Shown here piece by piece: positions 1 through 9,051 of a stretch of DNA of 64,000 bases (positions are counted from its first letter, which is position 1; each line of letters begins with the position of its first letter). A model generated the notes under the pieces. The model saw only the letters and a program-made list of their open reading frames with translations, was not told the DNA's origin and made no database searches. Position numbers and translations under genes: made by a program. Source of the DNA: Actinomycetes bacterium (GTDB lineage: Bacteria > Actinomycetota > Acidimicrobiia > Acidimicrobiales > Acidimicrobiaceae); contig JAKAQR010000011.1 in NCBI GenBank assembly GCA_021819725.1, positions 1-64,000 of the forward strand. The letters are read 5' to 3'.

Positions 1-448
1 GAACGGTAGAGTCAAGAACCCGCTTGGTGTGGGTGTTAAGAATCTTGGTCTCATTGATGATCTCCCGGGCCAGATCAAAGATGAGGGTAGGGGTGGAAGA
101 GTTCTTAATGCGATTCCTCCAGTAGGTCAGCACCGAGGGGTCAAAGCCCCGATCCTCAAGATCGAGACCAAGAGCAAGCTTCCAGCGCAGGTTATAGCGG
201 ACCTGGTCCAGGGCCTCTCGGTCAGAGAGTCCCTCTAAGGTCTGTAACACCATGACCGAAGCAATGCGTGAGGCTGGGATTGAGGGCCTCCCGGTACCAG
301 AGGGATAGAGATGGGCGAACTTAGCATCAGCGAAGATCTCCCTGCGGTGCTCAGCGAGGAAGTGATAGAGCGAACCAGGCTCTAACAACGTAGAACAGAA
401 GGCGGCGGTAGCGGTGAGATGGGCCTGGGGAGATTCAGTTCCTAACAT
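1..448 (-). CDS. IS1182-like transposase, N-terminal part (runs off left edge)
   Basis: Reading leftward from an ATG at 446-448 gives 149 uninterrupted codons that reach the window edge, so the gene is partial. The protein begins MLGTESPQAHLTATAAF. It contains SGTGRPSIPASRIASVMVLQ, then LSDREALDQVRYNLRWKLAL and FDPSVLTYWRNRIK. This is the N-terminal DUF772-type region of IS1182/IS5-group DDE transposases, which binds the element ends; the catalytic DDE part would lie beyond base 1. The reading frame is intact over the visible part, so the element may be recent. The outer inverted repeat should lie within about 100 bases to the right of the ATG (near 525-550), but it cannot be fixed without the other end. 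Confidence 0.8.
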   Translation of the reverse strand, partial: MLGTESPQAHLTATAAFCSTLLEPGSLYHFLAEHRREIFADAKFAHLYPSGTGRPSIPASRIASVMVLQTLEGLSDREALDQVRYNLRWKLALGLDLEDRGFDPSVLTYWRNRIKNSSTPTLIFDLAREIINETKILNTHTKRVLDSTV

Positions 449-899
449 GAAAAGAGTCTACTTGAGCTGGGAAAACCCCTCAAGCACCCCGAGATGTCCC
501 CTCTCATTTTCTCCTCATTTTGGGGGTGGGTTGTTCAGCAGAGTCCTAGGCCCTGGCTGACTTGGCGCGGATGCTTGCCGCAGAAGGCACCCATGCCCAG
601 CTCTAAATCGACGGATTTCGCTCAAAGGGTCCGAATCGGACAGCTCTTTGTGCCAACTATGTTCCATCGTTGAGTCTTCGAACTCAATTGGTCATCAACT
701 CCCATCACCACCGGGGGCAAATAATGCGAACGAAACCACTGATTCTCGACAACGACCTTAGCAGAAGATACCATCGGTGGGCAGTTCGGATTTAATGCGA
801 ATGGAAGAGCAGAACTCGATCGATAGCGGCCAATCAATCAATTGGCGCCGTCTTGAGAACCCTACGTCCCAAAGAGTCAATCTACTTGCCTACCGGGAA
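449..899. other. Intergenic stretch between insertion element and sortase gene
   Basis: No gene is convincing here. The first roughly 90 bases are probably the leader and end of the insertion element. A minus-strand frame at 622-837 (71 codons) contains the plausible-looking string VVVENQWFRSHYLPPVVMGV but has no good ribosome site and no recognised family. It could be the relic of a gene cut by the insertion. No tRNA, terminator or clear promoter was recognised. Confidence 0.4.
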
Positions 900-1958
900 T
901 CAATTCAACACTTGAGTGATCGACGTTGCGTTCAATCGCACCTGGAGCGAGTGAATAACAAAATGTTCCACCACCCGTACTTGTCCTGTCGCAGTCTTGA
1001 GATCGACCGAGGCAGTTCCAGCGACAGCATGCCGACCATCGATTGTTTCTGACAAGTTCGCAAGTGAATCAAACCCCAGATAACCATGGAGCAAAGGAGC
1101 AACGTCACGCGTTGAGTCATGACTCACCGCAACAAGTTCGGAACCATCTTGAGCACTCGCCGCGTGCAACAAGGCGATTAACCAGCTCACTTCAGCACTG
1201 GCCAACGAGTAAGGCGCGCTGGATCCCGACCATGACGCGGATGGTTCACCAGTGATAGCGAAGGAACCCATGGGAAGATTGTTCGCATCGAGGTTAAGAT
1301 TCTCGCGTGCAATCGTCGGGGGGATGCCAACGGGCCGGAAGTGATCCTCCTTCGGGATCTTCGGAGTATTGTCGATGGCTAACGACGATACCAGCGTCGC
1401 GCCAACGAGGTACCGATAGGGAGTGAGATACAAAGCATCGAGCGGCCAGCATGCCTCAAGGACAACACTCGACGTTGCAGTATTGGCTACTGGCGACCCT
1501 GTATGGACAACTTTGTGCCAGTCCACCCGATAGACCTGCTGCTGTGTCGGAGTGTCAACCTCAATGAGACTCCCGTTCCGTAGACCTCCGAGACCAGAGA
1601 ACCAACTCACGTTATGGGCAGCAATGATTGACGTTCCCGCCACACCGGGCAACACGCTGGACGGGAGGTGTCCAACCGCAACATTCAAGACGTTGTCACC
1701 AATTCCCTGTTCCACCGGCGCAACCAGGCTAATCCCGGGGATTCTGAGTAGCGCAATTACCCCAGTGGGCCATGGCTGTCCTTGATGGGCATCGACAACC
1801 GCTCTGATTTTCTCCCCACCAACAATCGATGAGCGAGCATAGAACAGCCCAATCCTGCCGACGAGAAGCAATCCGAGCAACATGCAGAGCGCACCAATTC
1901 CAAACAGCAACTTCCAGCTGTGGTCAGCCCTGCTATGGCGCCCTCGCGATCGAGTCAT
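900..1958 (-). CDS. Sortase family cysteine transpeptidase with long C-terminal extension
   Basis: Sortases cut surface proteins at an LPXTG-like motif outside the membrane and attach them to the cell wall. The 352-residue protein has a basic N-terminus, one membrane segment at about residues 16-39, and the sortase core at about 65-195. The catalytic His is H115 in SIIAAHNVSW, the Cys is C170 in VVLEACWP (in place of the usual TLxTC) and the Arg is R182 in LTPYRYLVG. About 150 further residues follow the core, which is unusual for a 200-250 residue family, and their role is unknown. The ATG at 1958 is preferred over an upstream GTG at 1967; no strong ribosome site is visible for either. It is the last gene of the leftward surface operon, and the protein from 8344-9051 is the likely substrate. 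Confidence 0.85.
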   Translation of the reverse strand: MTRSRGRHSRADHSWKLLFGIGALCMLLGLLLVGRIGLFYARSSIVGGEKIRAVVDAHQGQPWPTGVIALLRIPGISLVAPVEQGIGDNVLNVAVGHLPSSVLPGVAGTSIIAAHNVSWFSGLGGLRNGSLIEVDTPTQQQVYRVDWHKVVHTGSPVANTATSSVVLEACWPLDALYLTPYRYLVGATLVSSLAIDNTPKIPKEDHFRPVGIPPTIARENLNLDANNLPMGSFAITGEPSASWSGSSAPYSLASAEVSWLIALLHAASAQDGSELVAVSHDSTRDVAPLLHGYLGFDSLANLSETIDGRHAVAGTASVDLKTATGQVRVVEHFVIHSLQVRLNATSITQVLN

Positions 1959-2303
1959 CGCCAACACCGTTGATCACAAATCACGATAAGCACCGTTCGA
2001 CAGTCGTTCCTCCCCGTTATATCGGCTGAAGCAGCGCAAACATTGAGGACGGTCCGCGATTCGCCCTTCGGAGATGCCGACGTCTATCAACGCGGACCCT
2101 CCCAGGACAACTACGGAACCAAGCGTATCGTTGCTCGTATCTGCCCGCCCATCACATCTAACTGCGTTGGTACCGCTTCTCCCTGGCATGGAACGTCAGT
2201 CTTGAATCATCGGTCCCAGTACTATCCACCTCACAGCGACCATAGGGGACATCCGTCGAACCAGGGATCCTCCGATAAACCCTTTGTGTCTTCAAAGCAA
2301 CCA
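1959..2303. other. Non-coding spacer between glycosyltransferase and sortase genes
   Basis: About 345 bases between two same-strand genes. Frames on both strands are short and look like random sequence. No family, tRNA, hairpin with a T-tract or tandem repeat was recognised. It may hold a separate promoter for the sortase gene, but no convincing -35/-10 pair was found. Confidence 0.4.
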
Positions 2304-3251
2304 TTACACGGCTTGGGTCGAAGGCATCTGAGCCTCCTCGCCATGAGGCGTACTCACCAGCACGCGTGCACCAGTTACCGATACTCCTATTCGATCCGTG
2401 TCCCCCACAGAACTCATCTCCCGAAATGATCGGGTCGTTGGTCGTGGAGTATGGGACTCCGTGTTCTCCACCTCTAGTGGAAGAGAACTCCGCTCGCCAT
2501 GAACTATCTTGGTTACTCCCGTAAAGATTCCTCGACCGCGCCCGCCGAGAGATCGTCGACATGCCAGCGATGTGCGCACCACTCCAAGTCCGTACCGGAC
2601 CGACCGCCGAAAGCTGATCGAGGAAGAGTCAGGTGAATAGCGCGTTGGGCAGGAGACCTCTCCAATACGCGCGCCACTGGCTACTGCATAGGCCAACGCC
2701 TCGCTATCAAAGACGAAATCATTGGAGAACTGGCCAAGTGGCATCGACACAAGCAGATCTCTTGAGAAGGCGCGCAACCCCGTGTGATACTCAGAAAGTT
2801 TCTGTCGTACCACGACATTCTCAAAGGCGGTAAGAATACGATTCGCTAGATATCTCCACCACGGCATCCCCCCTTCTAGGGCGCCATTCCCGAGAATTCG
2901 TGATCCAAGTGCCACATCGTAGTGACCTGATGCAATGAGACCAGCAAGCGCCGGAATCAAACGGGGTGAGTACTGATAATCCCCATGCACCATGACAACA
3001 ATATCCGCATGATCATCCAGCGCAAGTCCATAACAGGTCCGCTGATTGGCACCATAACCTTGATTCTTCTGATGGGTGACGACCAAGGCATTGCAACGCT
3101 TTGCTCTTTGGACGGTATGATCGTTACTCGCATCGTCGACCACAATGACCCGGTCCACAACACCAAAGTCAATCTCGGCAATAGTGGCCTCAATAGTCCG
3201 CTCTGCGTTGTAGGCAGGAACCACTACAACCACTCGTTTACCCCCTAACAT
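2304..3251 (-). CDS. Family 2 glycosyltransferase (dolichyl/polyprenyl-phosphate sugar synthase type)
   Basis: Probably moves a sugar from a nucleotide donor to polyprenyl phosphate on the inner face of the membrane. The 315-residue protein has the GT-A nucleotide-binding start RVVVVVPAYNAERTI, an Asp pair in VIVVDDASNDHT (about 39-40), the lipid-phosphate mannosyltransferase signature NQGYGANQRT (about 63-71), and VMVHGDYQYSP where the usual DxD-type motif reads HGD. Acceptor-side motifs GSRILG and EYHTGLRAFSRDLL follow. The last roughly 70 residues are hydrophilic and lack membrane helices. Start ATG at 3249-3251 has a GGGG ribosome site about 8 bases upstream. It lies 70 bases after the DUF2079 gene and could charge the lipid-linked sugar used by the two polytopic proteins encoded upstream. 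Confidence 0.85.
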   Translation of the reverse strand: MLGGKRVVVVVPAYNAERTIEATIAEIDFGVVDRVIVVDDASNDHTVQRAKRCNALVVTHQKNQGYGANQRTCYGLALDDHADIVVMVHGDYQYSPRLIPALAGLIASGHYDVALGSRILGNGALEGGMPWWRYLANRILTAFENVVVRQKLSEYHTGLRAFSRDLLVSMPLGQFSNDFVFDSEALAYAVASGARIGEVSCPTRYSPDSSSISFRRSVRYGLGVVRTSLACRRSLGGRGRGIFTGVTKIVHGERSSLPLEVENTESHTPRPTTRSFREMSSVGDTDRIGVSVTGARVLVSTPHGEEAQMPSTQAV

Positions 3252-3321
3252 GATCTAATCCCCTTTATGCTAATCCCTTCTTCTTTTCGACCTAAATAAC
3301 CAAGACCTGAACGGTAAATTT

Positions 3322-5379
3322 TTAGCCCTGGCCAACTCCAGCAAACAAGGCCGATCGCAGAGCCGCCACGCTCTCTCGGCTACTCCCCATCCAGACCCCG
3401 TCAAGAGTGACGGCGGAACCCTTGGGCACAAAGACTCGCAACTCGAAGGCATCTTCGGGAATCGGGGGCACAAATCGGGTCTGGAACGGAAATACACCAT
3501 CGGAGAACGCCGCTGATGGCGGCGTCAGACGCGGAGTCACAAACGGCATGGTAACGAGTTCCGTCGATGAGGAGCCGAGGTAGCGCTGGGCGACGAGGGT
3601 GCCAGCCGGATCATCCCAAACCTGTAGCGAAGCTCGCCCAGAGACCGAGAGCGATACAATCGCCTCATCGCGTGTCGTCGGGGGGAAGGCCACAGTGAAG
3701 CCCTGGAGAGCAAACCCTGGACCGTTGAACGACGTGGCACAACCCTTCGCCCTTCCATGCAACGACGAAGGGGTGGTGAGACTGTGAGCGAGTGAACCAC
3801 AGACACCAGCCGCCCCAGACGTAATCTGCACATCGCGCGACCCTGGGCCTGGGTTCCAACGAACCCAGTAGACGGGACCCGGAAGCACCTGCAACCTGGC
3901 ACCAGGGAGCTGCGCCGCCGCCGTCGCCTCTGACGCCAGGCCAGCTGGCGTACAAAACTCAACGCCAACGGCTGGCGCAACAATCACGTTCACCAACTCT
4001 CCATCGGTAGGAAAACTGGTGCGCACCCCACACCCAAGGGGTTCGAGGCTCTGGTGGCGAGCCGCGAAGTCGCCGATAATCCCATTCGGAGCCACGACCT
4101 CTTGATGGAGGGGTATCGCTGCTTCGATCGCGGCCAGCGAGGCTCCTGCCTGGGCAGAGGGCGCGATACCCACTACGTTCTCCACCAGACGTGACGCAAA
4201 GACCACCGCCCAACCCATCGACCACACGACACTGGCTACACCCACGGCCGACCCGATCGCTCGTCGATGACGAGAATCATAGAGCCACAGCAACACGCCA
4301 ACCGATCCAAGCAATAGCGCGTCACTGACAGGGACGGTCTGGAACAAGCCAGCATAAGCAAAGAGGGTCGGAGCCAACCAGGCCGCCAACCCCACGGATG
4401 CCATCTGGCCGACTCCCTCAGCACTGAAGACCCCTAGCACTCCTGCCGCTCCGACCAGGGCCCAGATGTCGGGCACCGACTCTAGTAGGCGATCGAGCGC
4501 TCTGCCTGGGTGATGCAGAACCCCGATCGCGATACCGGCTAAGTGATGACGGCCTGGCGCCAACGCCCCATAGAGCACCGTCGCGCCGCCCCAGGCATCC
4601 GGTGGGAGAATACTCCCCGGCGCCAGTAGGACAAGTCCACCAGCAACAACGATGACAGCCCCAGCCTGCCATCGTCGCCGTAACAGTGCGGTGACCCCAA
4701 GACCCACTACCACCAATCCACCGGTATCGCCAGTCAACAACAAGAGACCTACCAGGCAGACCAGCCAGACGGTGCGACGCCGTTCGAGGGTGATCGCCGC
4801 CAACACCAACAGACACCCTTGCAGGGCTTTATCGTGATAGTCAAAACTCGCCGACCAGTAGAGCCAGATATCGATCAGACCAAGGAACGCTGGCACGAGG
4901 GTGAGTACCCCGAGACGCACGCCTAAGAACCCACGCTCTCGCCCCCGTACCCAGGCATAGGTGGCCACGATCGGTCCGATCAACGCTAAGGGCAGGGCCT
5001 GGAGAAGAATCAGCAAGCTGATCTTCACAGGAAGATGGAGCAGAGCAACGAGCAGTAGCGCTAACGGCCAGGTGAGCAGATCGTAGTGATTTCTGAGAAA
5101 AGGAGGGTGTCCGAGGCTGAGAAGATAACGAGGATCTAGATCACCGCGGGCGATCGCCCCAAAGGCGCCCGCGTCGATAGAGTAGTCCGCACTCAGCGCC
5201 CCTCCTCCAATGATCCGAAGCTCCTCGATGCAGAGGATCACAAATTGAAGGAGGCCAATTCCCCAAGCGACCTTGACGACCCCATCGAGCGCCCCCAGTC
5301 GTCGCAGCACGTGTTCCCCACGATTGCGCATTGCTACAAGAGGGCGTGTTGGTCGCGCCTCGTTGATGAGAGTCGTCAT
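3322..5379 (-). CDS. DUF2079-family polytopic membrane protein
   Basis: 685 residues, with about ten hydrophobic segments in the first 420 and a soluble C-terminal part of about 260. The family hallmarks are visible: an Asp in the first loop (YSIDAGAFGAI, matching the GT-C-like first-loop acid), NHYDLLTWPLALLL, and SASFDYHDKALQGCLLVLAA followed by TGDTGGLVVVGLGV. DUF2079 proteins are predicted GT-C-fold glycosyltransferases using lipid-linked sugars; the activity is unproven. The start codon ATG overlaps the TGA of the upstream gene (ATGA), so translation is coupled. It follows another large membrane protein, a lipoprotein and a sorted surface protein, suggesting a role in decorating or assembling the surface structure. 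Confidence 0.8.
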   Translation of the reverse strand: MTTLINEARPTRPLVAMRNRGEHVLRRLGALDGVVKVAWGIGLLQFVILCIEELRIIGGGALSADYSIDAGAFGAIARGDLDPRYLLSLGHPPFLRNHYDLLTWPLALLLVALLHLPVKISLLILLQALPLALIGPIVATYAWVRGRERGFLGVRLGVLTLVPAFLGLIDIWLYWSASFDYHDKALQGCLLVLAAITLERRRTVWLVCLVGLLLLTGDTGGLVVVGLGVTALLRRRWQAGAVIVVAGGLVLLAPGSILPPDAWGGATVLYGALAPGRHHLAGIAIGVLHHPGRALDRLLESVPDIWALVGAAGVLGVFSAEGVGQMASVGLAAWLAPTLFAYAGLFQTVPVSDALLLGSVGVLLWLYDSRHRRAIGSAVGVASVVWSMGWAVVFASRLVENVVGIAPSAQAGASLAAIEAAIPLHQEVVAPNGIIGDFAARHQSLEPLGCGVRTSFPTDGELVNVIVAPAVGVEFCTPAGLASEATAAAQLPGARLQVLPGPVYWVRWNPGPGSRDVQITSGAAGVCGSLAHSLTTPSSLHGRAKGCATSFNGPGFALQGFTVAFPPTTRDEAIVSLSVSGRASLQVWDDPAGTLVAQRYLGSSSTELVTMPFVTPRLTPPSAAFSDGVFPFQTRFVPPIPEDAFELRVFVPKGSAVTLDGVWMGSSRESVAALRSALFAGVGQG

Positions 5380-7451
5380 CGTCCGTTTCTCACTGGGACA
5401 AAGCGAATTGGCACGATTTGGGAGTAGCCGTAGGGGTAGAAGCCTTGGGTCGACACGAGGTTTGCTTCAAAGCTGATCGGATCTGGTTGCGACCCATGAT
5501 CGACGATGCGGAAATCTGCGACTCCATCGGGACCGGTCAACTCCTCCACCGGAGTGGCCCCAGGGCCAGATCGGTTAATGGCGGCACTCCCATAGAGTAG
5601 ACCTCGCTGGGCATAGACCGCCTGACCGAGATAGACGGGAACACCCGCCTGTCGAACGCGTTCATCGAGTCGATTGACCAACTCCGCCTCTAGGACAACG
5701 GTCTTGCCAAACGGAATTGGGTGGTTGAGTGCGTCCGGAACGAGGACCACGTGCAACAAGCCTGGCTCATAGAGGGCGGAAGGGGCAACGAAGTTCTTTG
5801 CAAAGGACACCATCTGAAAACCGCCAGCTACGGACGGCTGAGCTGGGAAGTTGGGCGCTTCCACTACGACGGTTTTGCTCGAGTGCGCAGGAATAATCGT
5901 CGGTCCTGACAACCGCACCCAGGGCGAACTAAAGGAGCCTGCCAATTCGGCCACGTAGTTAGGGGTGATCGGGTGGTTCGACGAGTTTGCAACCGCCAAG
6001 GTCACGCGGTCGATCGTGGCAAGTTGACCAGAGGTATGAACGCCAAGAATGCGAACGCTGAGTGGTGGAGGGGAGGTGACCCAGAGCACAAGAGCCCCCA
6101 GTGTGATCGTCCCCAACGCCGCAAGGGTAATCAATAACGGGCGTCTCGATAGTTCGACACGACTACGCGGCCAACTCCCTAGCGCCACCAACGCCGCAGG
6201 AATGAGATTGACGAAGTACGAGCCAAAAGAGCGGGTCGCAAAAAACAGAGCCAATACTGGTAAGGCAAACGCCAACCAACCATGGTGAGGCCAGGCAAAC
6301 CAAAGAATAATAAGGCCCCCAGCCATATAGACGATGGACAGAAGTGTCAGCCAGGAGAAACCGCCGCCGCCAACTCCAAACGCAAGGGTGAGCGCTACCA
6401 GCCCCTGACCCGCCGGCACCACCGAGGAATCAAAGGGAGTGAGGACCCCTGCGAGCCATGCGTGTGGAGCCCACAGGATAAAGGGAACCTGCCAGACTAT
6501 GAACGCGGACGCAGCGATCGTCACAAAGAGCCCCAACCGAGTCCACGCAGCCCTCCACCCCTCACTGTCAGCAACGACAAGGAGCACGACTTCAGCGAGA
6601 AACGGAGCAATCAACCAAGGCGTCTGCTTGATCGCCATCGCAGTACCGAGAAGCAGCGGTGCGATCCAGCCCCATCGACTACGGCGCAAATAGTGGGGCA
6701 TTGACGCGGCCACTCCAACCAAGAGCGGAACATAAAGCGCATCTGTCACCCCGCCAACAGCATAGGCAATATAGGCAGAGAGACTCACTAGGACAAGGAC
6801 CAGTGGTCGCCAGTCGTTGCGGACCGTGACCCAGGTGAGCAAAATCGTTATAGCCCACGCGGTGATGTCTACGATCTCCCCCGCCTGCATGTGGATCCCG
6901 GCCAACAGCATCGGTACGTACACAAGGAATGAGAGCGCAGGGTAGGACAGGCTGGTGACTGGCGATCCATTGAAACGCAGGGTGTAGGCATCTGGTGATA
7001 CCTGATAGCGTGGAAAGGCGTTAGCAAGAGACGCGCGATAGGGATCAACTCCATGCAACAGAAGATGGGCTGCATACTGGTCAAATGCGAGTTCATCCGT
7101 CGCGTAGGCGGGGGCCAACAAGATCTGCTGCCAAGCCCAGGCGACGAACGCTCCAAGGACAACCGCCAAGATCACGTAGTGAACAAATCGCGCCCTTGGC
7201 GAACTCGCTAGCCACGGAGATGCAACAGCGATGCCAAGACCCGATGCCACCGCACCCACATCAGCTACGCTGAACCAAACACTCTCTCCGACTCCTAGCC
7301 CAAAACGAAGCCCCCAGAGGACGAGAACCGCTCCGACAAGCATCCAGGGACCCGCACCCTGAGCGACACCCGCAACCCCCAGACTGGGACTTATCTCCTC
7401 TGATCGCTTCTCGACCACTTCACGTGCAGGAAGTACATCGAGGGTTTTCAC
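5376..7451 (-). CDS. Polytopic membrane protein, GT-C glycosyltransferase-like, with extracellular beta-rich tail
   Basis: 691 residues. After a cytoplasmic start of about 30 residues there are roughly ten to twelve membrane segments up to about residue 455. The first long loop carries ELAFDQYAAHLLLHGVDPYR and SPVTSLSYPALSFLVYVPML, the usual arrangement in actinobacterial GT-C-like (GT87/mannosyltransferase) proteins. The rest is predicted to be an outside beta-rich domain (VRILGVHTSGQLATIDRVTL and SFSSPWVRLSGPTIIPAHSS). GTG start overlaps the preceding TGA (GTGA). Exact family and sugar are not recognised. It could instead be a flippase or ligase-like protein; membrane topology and operon context are the firm points. 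Confidence 0.75.
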   Translation of the reverse strand: MKTLDVLPAREVVEKRSEEISPSLGVAGVAQGAGPWMLVGAVLVLWGLRFGLGVGESVWFSVADVGAVASGLGIAVASPWLASSPRARFVHYVILAVVLGAFVAWAWQQILLAPAYATDELAFDQYAAHLLLHGVDPYRASLANAFPRYQVSPDAYTLRFNGSPVTSLSYPALSFLVYVPMLLAGIHMQAGEIVDITAWAITILLTWVTVRNDWRPLVLVLVSLSAYIAYAVGGVTDALYVPLLVGVAASMPHYLRRSRWGWIAPLLLGTAMAIKQTPWLIAPFLAEVVLLVVADSEGWRAAWTRLGLFVTIAASAFIVWQVPFILWAPHAWLAGVLTPFDSSVVPAGQGLVALTLAFGVGGGGFSWLTLLSIVYMAGGLIILWFAWPHHGWLAFALPVLALFFATRSFGSYFVNLIPAALVALGSWPRSRVELSRRPLLITLAALGTITLGALVLWVTSPPPLSVRILGVHTSGQLATIDRVTLAVANSSNHPITPNYVAELAGSFSSPWVRLSGPTIIPAHSSKTVVVEAPNFPAQPSVAGGFQMVSFAKNFVAPSALYEPGLLHVVLVPDALNHPIPFGKTVVLEAELVNRLDERVRQAGVPVYLGQAVYAQRGLLYGSAAINRSGPGATPVEELTGPDGVADFRIVDHGSQPDPISFEANLVSTQGFYPYGYSQIVPIRFVPVRNGR

Positions 7452-8347
7452 GACGTCGACGCCACCTGAATATTGGCTGCATTTGGCAAGCTCGCGAGTT
7501 CGATCAGATGTTGACTGGTAAGGTCAGTCTGAATGGCAACTGCACCTTTTGGTGCTGGCAGCACGCGAACGTCGCGTTCAGTCGCAAGGTCTACGACGGC
7601 GACATTGCGAATTTGAGCAGAACCCTTCAGAACAAAGAGATGATTTCCACCAGGTCCCATAGCGAGGGCACGGCCTGAGTGACCCACGGTGAAATCTCCG
7701 ATCTCTTGACCGGTTGTCGTGGTGTACACAGCAACGATCCCCTGTGATCCCAGCCCATACAACTCATTCGGGGTTTGCAACGACGATGCAATCGCAACGG
7801 TCTGTAACGCTACCGGAATAGTTGAGGAGGCCTGGCGAGTCGCAACGTCTAAGAGGGCAACGGCACGGGCACGGCTGGTGCCCTCCAAAACAAGAACGGA
7901 TCCTCCATTACTACCCACGCTCAACGATAGCACTGGTTCCGCGACAGGAACCGAGGCAAGCTCTCGGCCACTCTCGGCGTACAGTTGCACCGCTCCTACC
8001 GAACCGCCCCCAAAACCGATTGCGATATCACCATTGGGCAGCTGAGTGATCGACTGTGCAAGATTCGAGACCGAAAAGCTCCCAATCTCCTGATGATCAG
8101 CGATATCGTAGAGGAAGACCCCCTTCGAGTGCTCCGTCCCGGCCAGCACCGCAATGGTGCCATTCGATTGCAATGGCCCCATCGCCAAGGCGCCAGAAGA
8201 GACTGGGATAATCTCACTAGGGCGCTGTTGAGTCGACCCGGGCGTAGTACTCCTGTGAGCAGTAGATGTTGTCGCAGTACCACAGGCACCAAGGAGTGCG
8301 CCAAGGCCCAGCGCCAGCATTGCGATCTGGTGGAACTTAACCCTCAA
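7448..8347 (-). CDS. Secreted lipoprotein with beta-propeller-like repeats
   Basis: 299 residues. The signal peptide MRVKFHQIAMLALGLGALLG ends in a lipobox LLGAC with the lipidated Cys at residue 22, followed by a Thr/Ser-rich linker. From about residue 50 there are weakly repeating segments of about 40 residues (GTIAVLAGTEHSKGVFLYD, GSVLVLEGTSRARAVALLD, NHLFVLKGSAQIRNVAVVD). These resemble YVTN/WD-like beta-propeller blades. Start is TTG in TTGAGG, overlapping the TGA of the surface-protein gene; the basic residues needed for the signal peptide make this start better than the ATG at codon 10. It probably sits on the outer face of the membrane as a binding or sensing partner of the sorted protein. 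Confidence 0.75.
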   Translation of the reverse strand: MRVKFHQIAMLALGLGALLGACGTATTSTAHRSTTPGSTQQRPSEIIPVSSGALAMGPLQSNGTIAVLAGTEHSKGVFLYDIADHQEIGSFSVSNLAQSITQLPNGDIAIGFGGGSVGAVQLYAESGRELASVPVAEPVLSLSVGSNGGSVLVLEGTSRARAVALLDVATRQASSTIPVALQTVAIASSLQTPNELYGLGSQGIVAVYTTTTGQEIGDFTVGHSGRALAMGPGGNHLFVLKGSAQIRNVAVVDLATERDVRVLPAPKGAVAIQTDLTSQHLIELASLPNAANIQVASTS

Positions 8348-9051
8348 GCCTGTCGGCGCCTTGATGCAATCATGAGCGAACCGCCAAAGACGAGAAGCAG
8401 ACCAGCACCAGCAGCCTCGGGAAGGAAATTCTTTCCGGTTACGGGAGAGGTAGCCCCTGGAACCACCGAAGATGACGACACCGGTGTTGCCACCGCAAAG
8501 CCCGGATCGCTGGTAACGGTGACCACCGCCTGACCGTTCGTTACCGTCGCACTATTGACAATGTAAGGATTCCCGACAACAGGATACTCAATCACCTTGG
8601 ACTTCGACGTAATCGAACTCGACTGAATAGTGACCGTCACGCCTGACGCGAACGTGCCAGATAGCGCCTGCCCGGTGGCACTATCGAGCACTTCAACACC
8701 AACACCAGCTCCAACGGTGTCCCCGGAGAGCCCCAGGCTCGTGAGGGAAGAGGTGAGAGAGGAGAGGGTAGGCTCGGTCACCACAAGTTGGACGACTACA
8801 TTCCCGAAGGCACCTGGGGGTACGGAAATGGTTACGTTCGAAACGTTGGAGGTTGTATGAAAGGTTTGCGTCTTCGACGAAGGGGCAACGCTTTGGTTCA
8901 GAACAGTGGTTTGAAAACCAGCGATGGGAGCCGGAGCTGAAGGGCTGCTTGGAGTAGGGCTGCCACTGGCCCATGCGGCCGGTGTCATTCCCAAGACTGC
9001 GACCAACCCCGCCACCGTCGAAACGGCGATTCCCCGCACAAAAACCTTCAT
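8344..9051 (-). CDS. Secreted surface protein with LPXTG-like cell-wall anchor (sortase substrate)
   Basis: 235 residues: a signal peptide (MKVFVRGIAVSTVAGLVAVL, cleavage near AWA-SG), a Ser/Pro/Ala-rich stretch, a central beta-rich region, then a classical sorting tail. The tail reads SPVTG at residues 202-206, KNFLPEAAG, a hydrophobic run (AGLLLVFGGSLMIA) and the basic end SRRRQA. SPVTG occupies the LPXTG position with Ser in place of Leu. The ATG at 9049-9051 follows AGGAGG by 7 bases and is preferred to a TTG at 9075. First gene of a leftward operon that ends, after a 345-base gap, with the sortase gene at 900-1958, its likely processing enzyme. Function of the central domain is unknown. 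Confidence 0.8.
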   Translation of the reverse strand: MKVFVRGIAVSTVAGLVAVLGMTPAAWASGSPTPSSPSAPAPIAGFQTTVLNQSVAPSSKTQTFHTTSNVSNVTISVPPGAFGNVVVQLVVTEPTLSSLTSSLTSLGLSGDTVGAGVGVEVLDSATGQALSGTFASGVTVTIQSSSITSKSKVIEYPVVGNPYIVNSATVTNGQAVVTVTSDPGFAVATPVSSSSVVPGATSPVTGKNFLPEAAGAGLLLVFGGSLMIASRRRQA

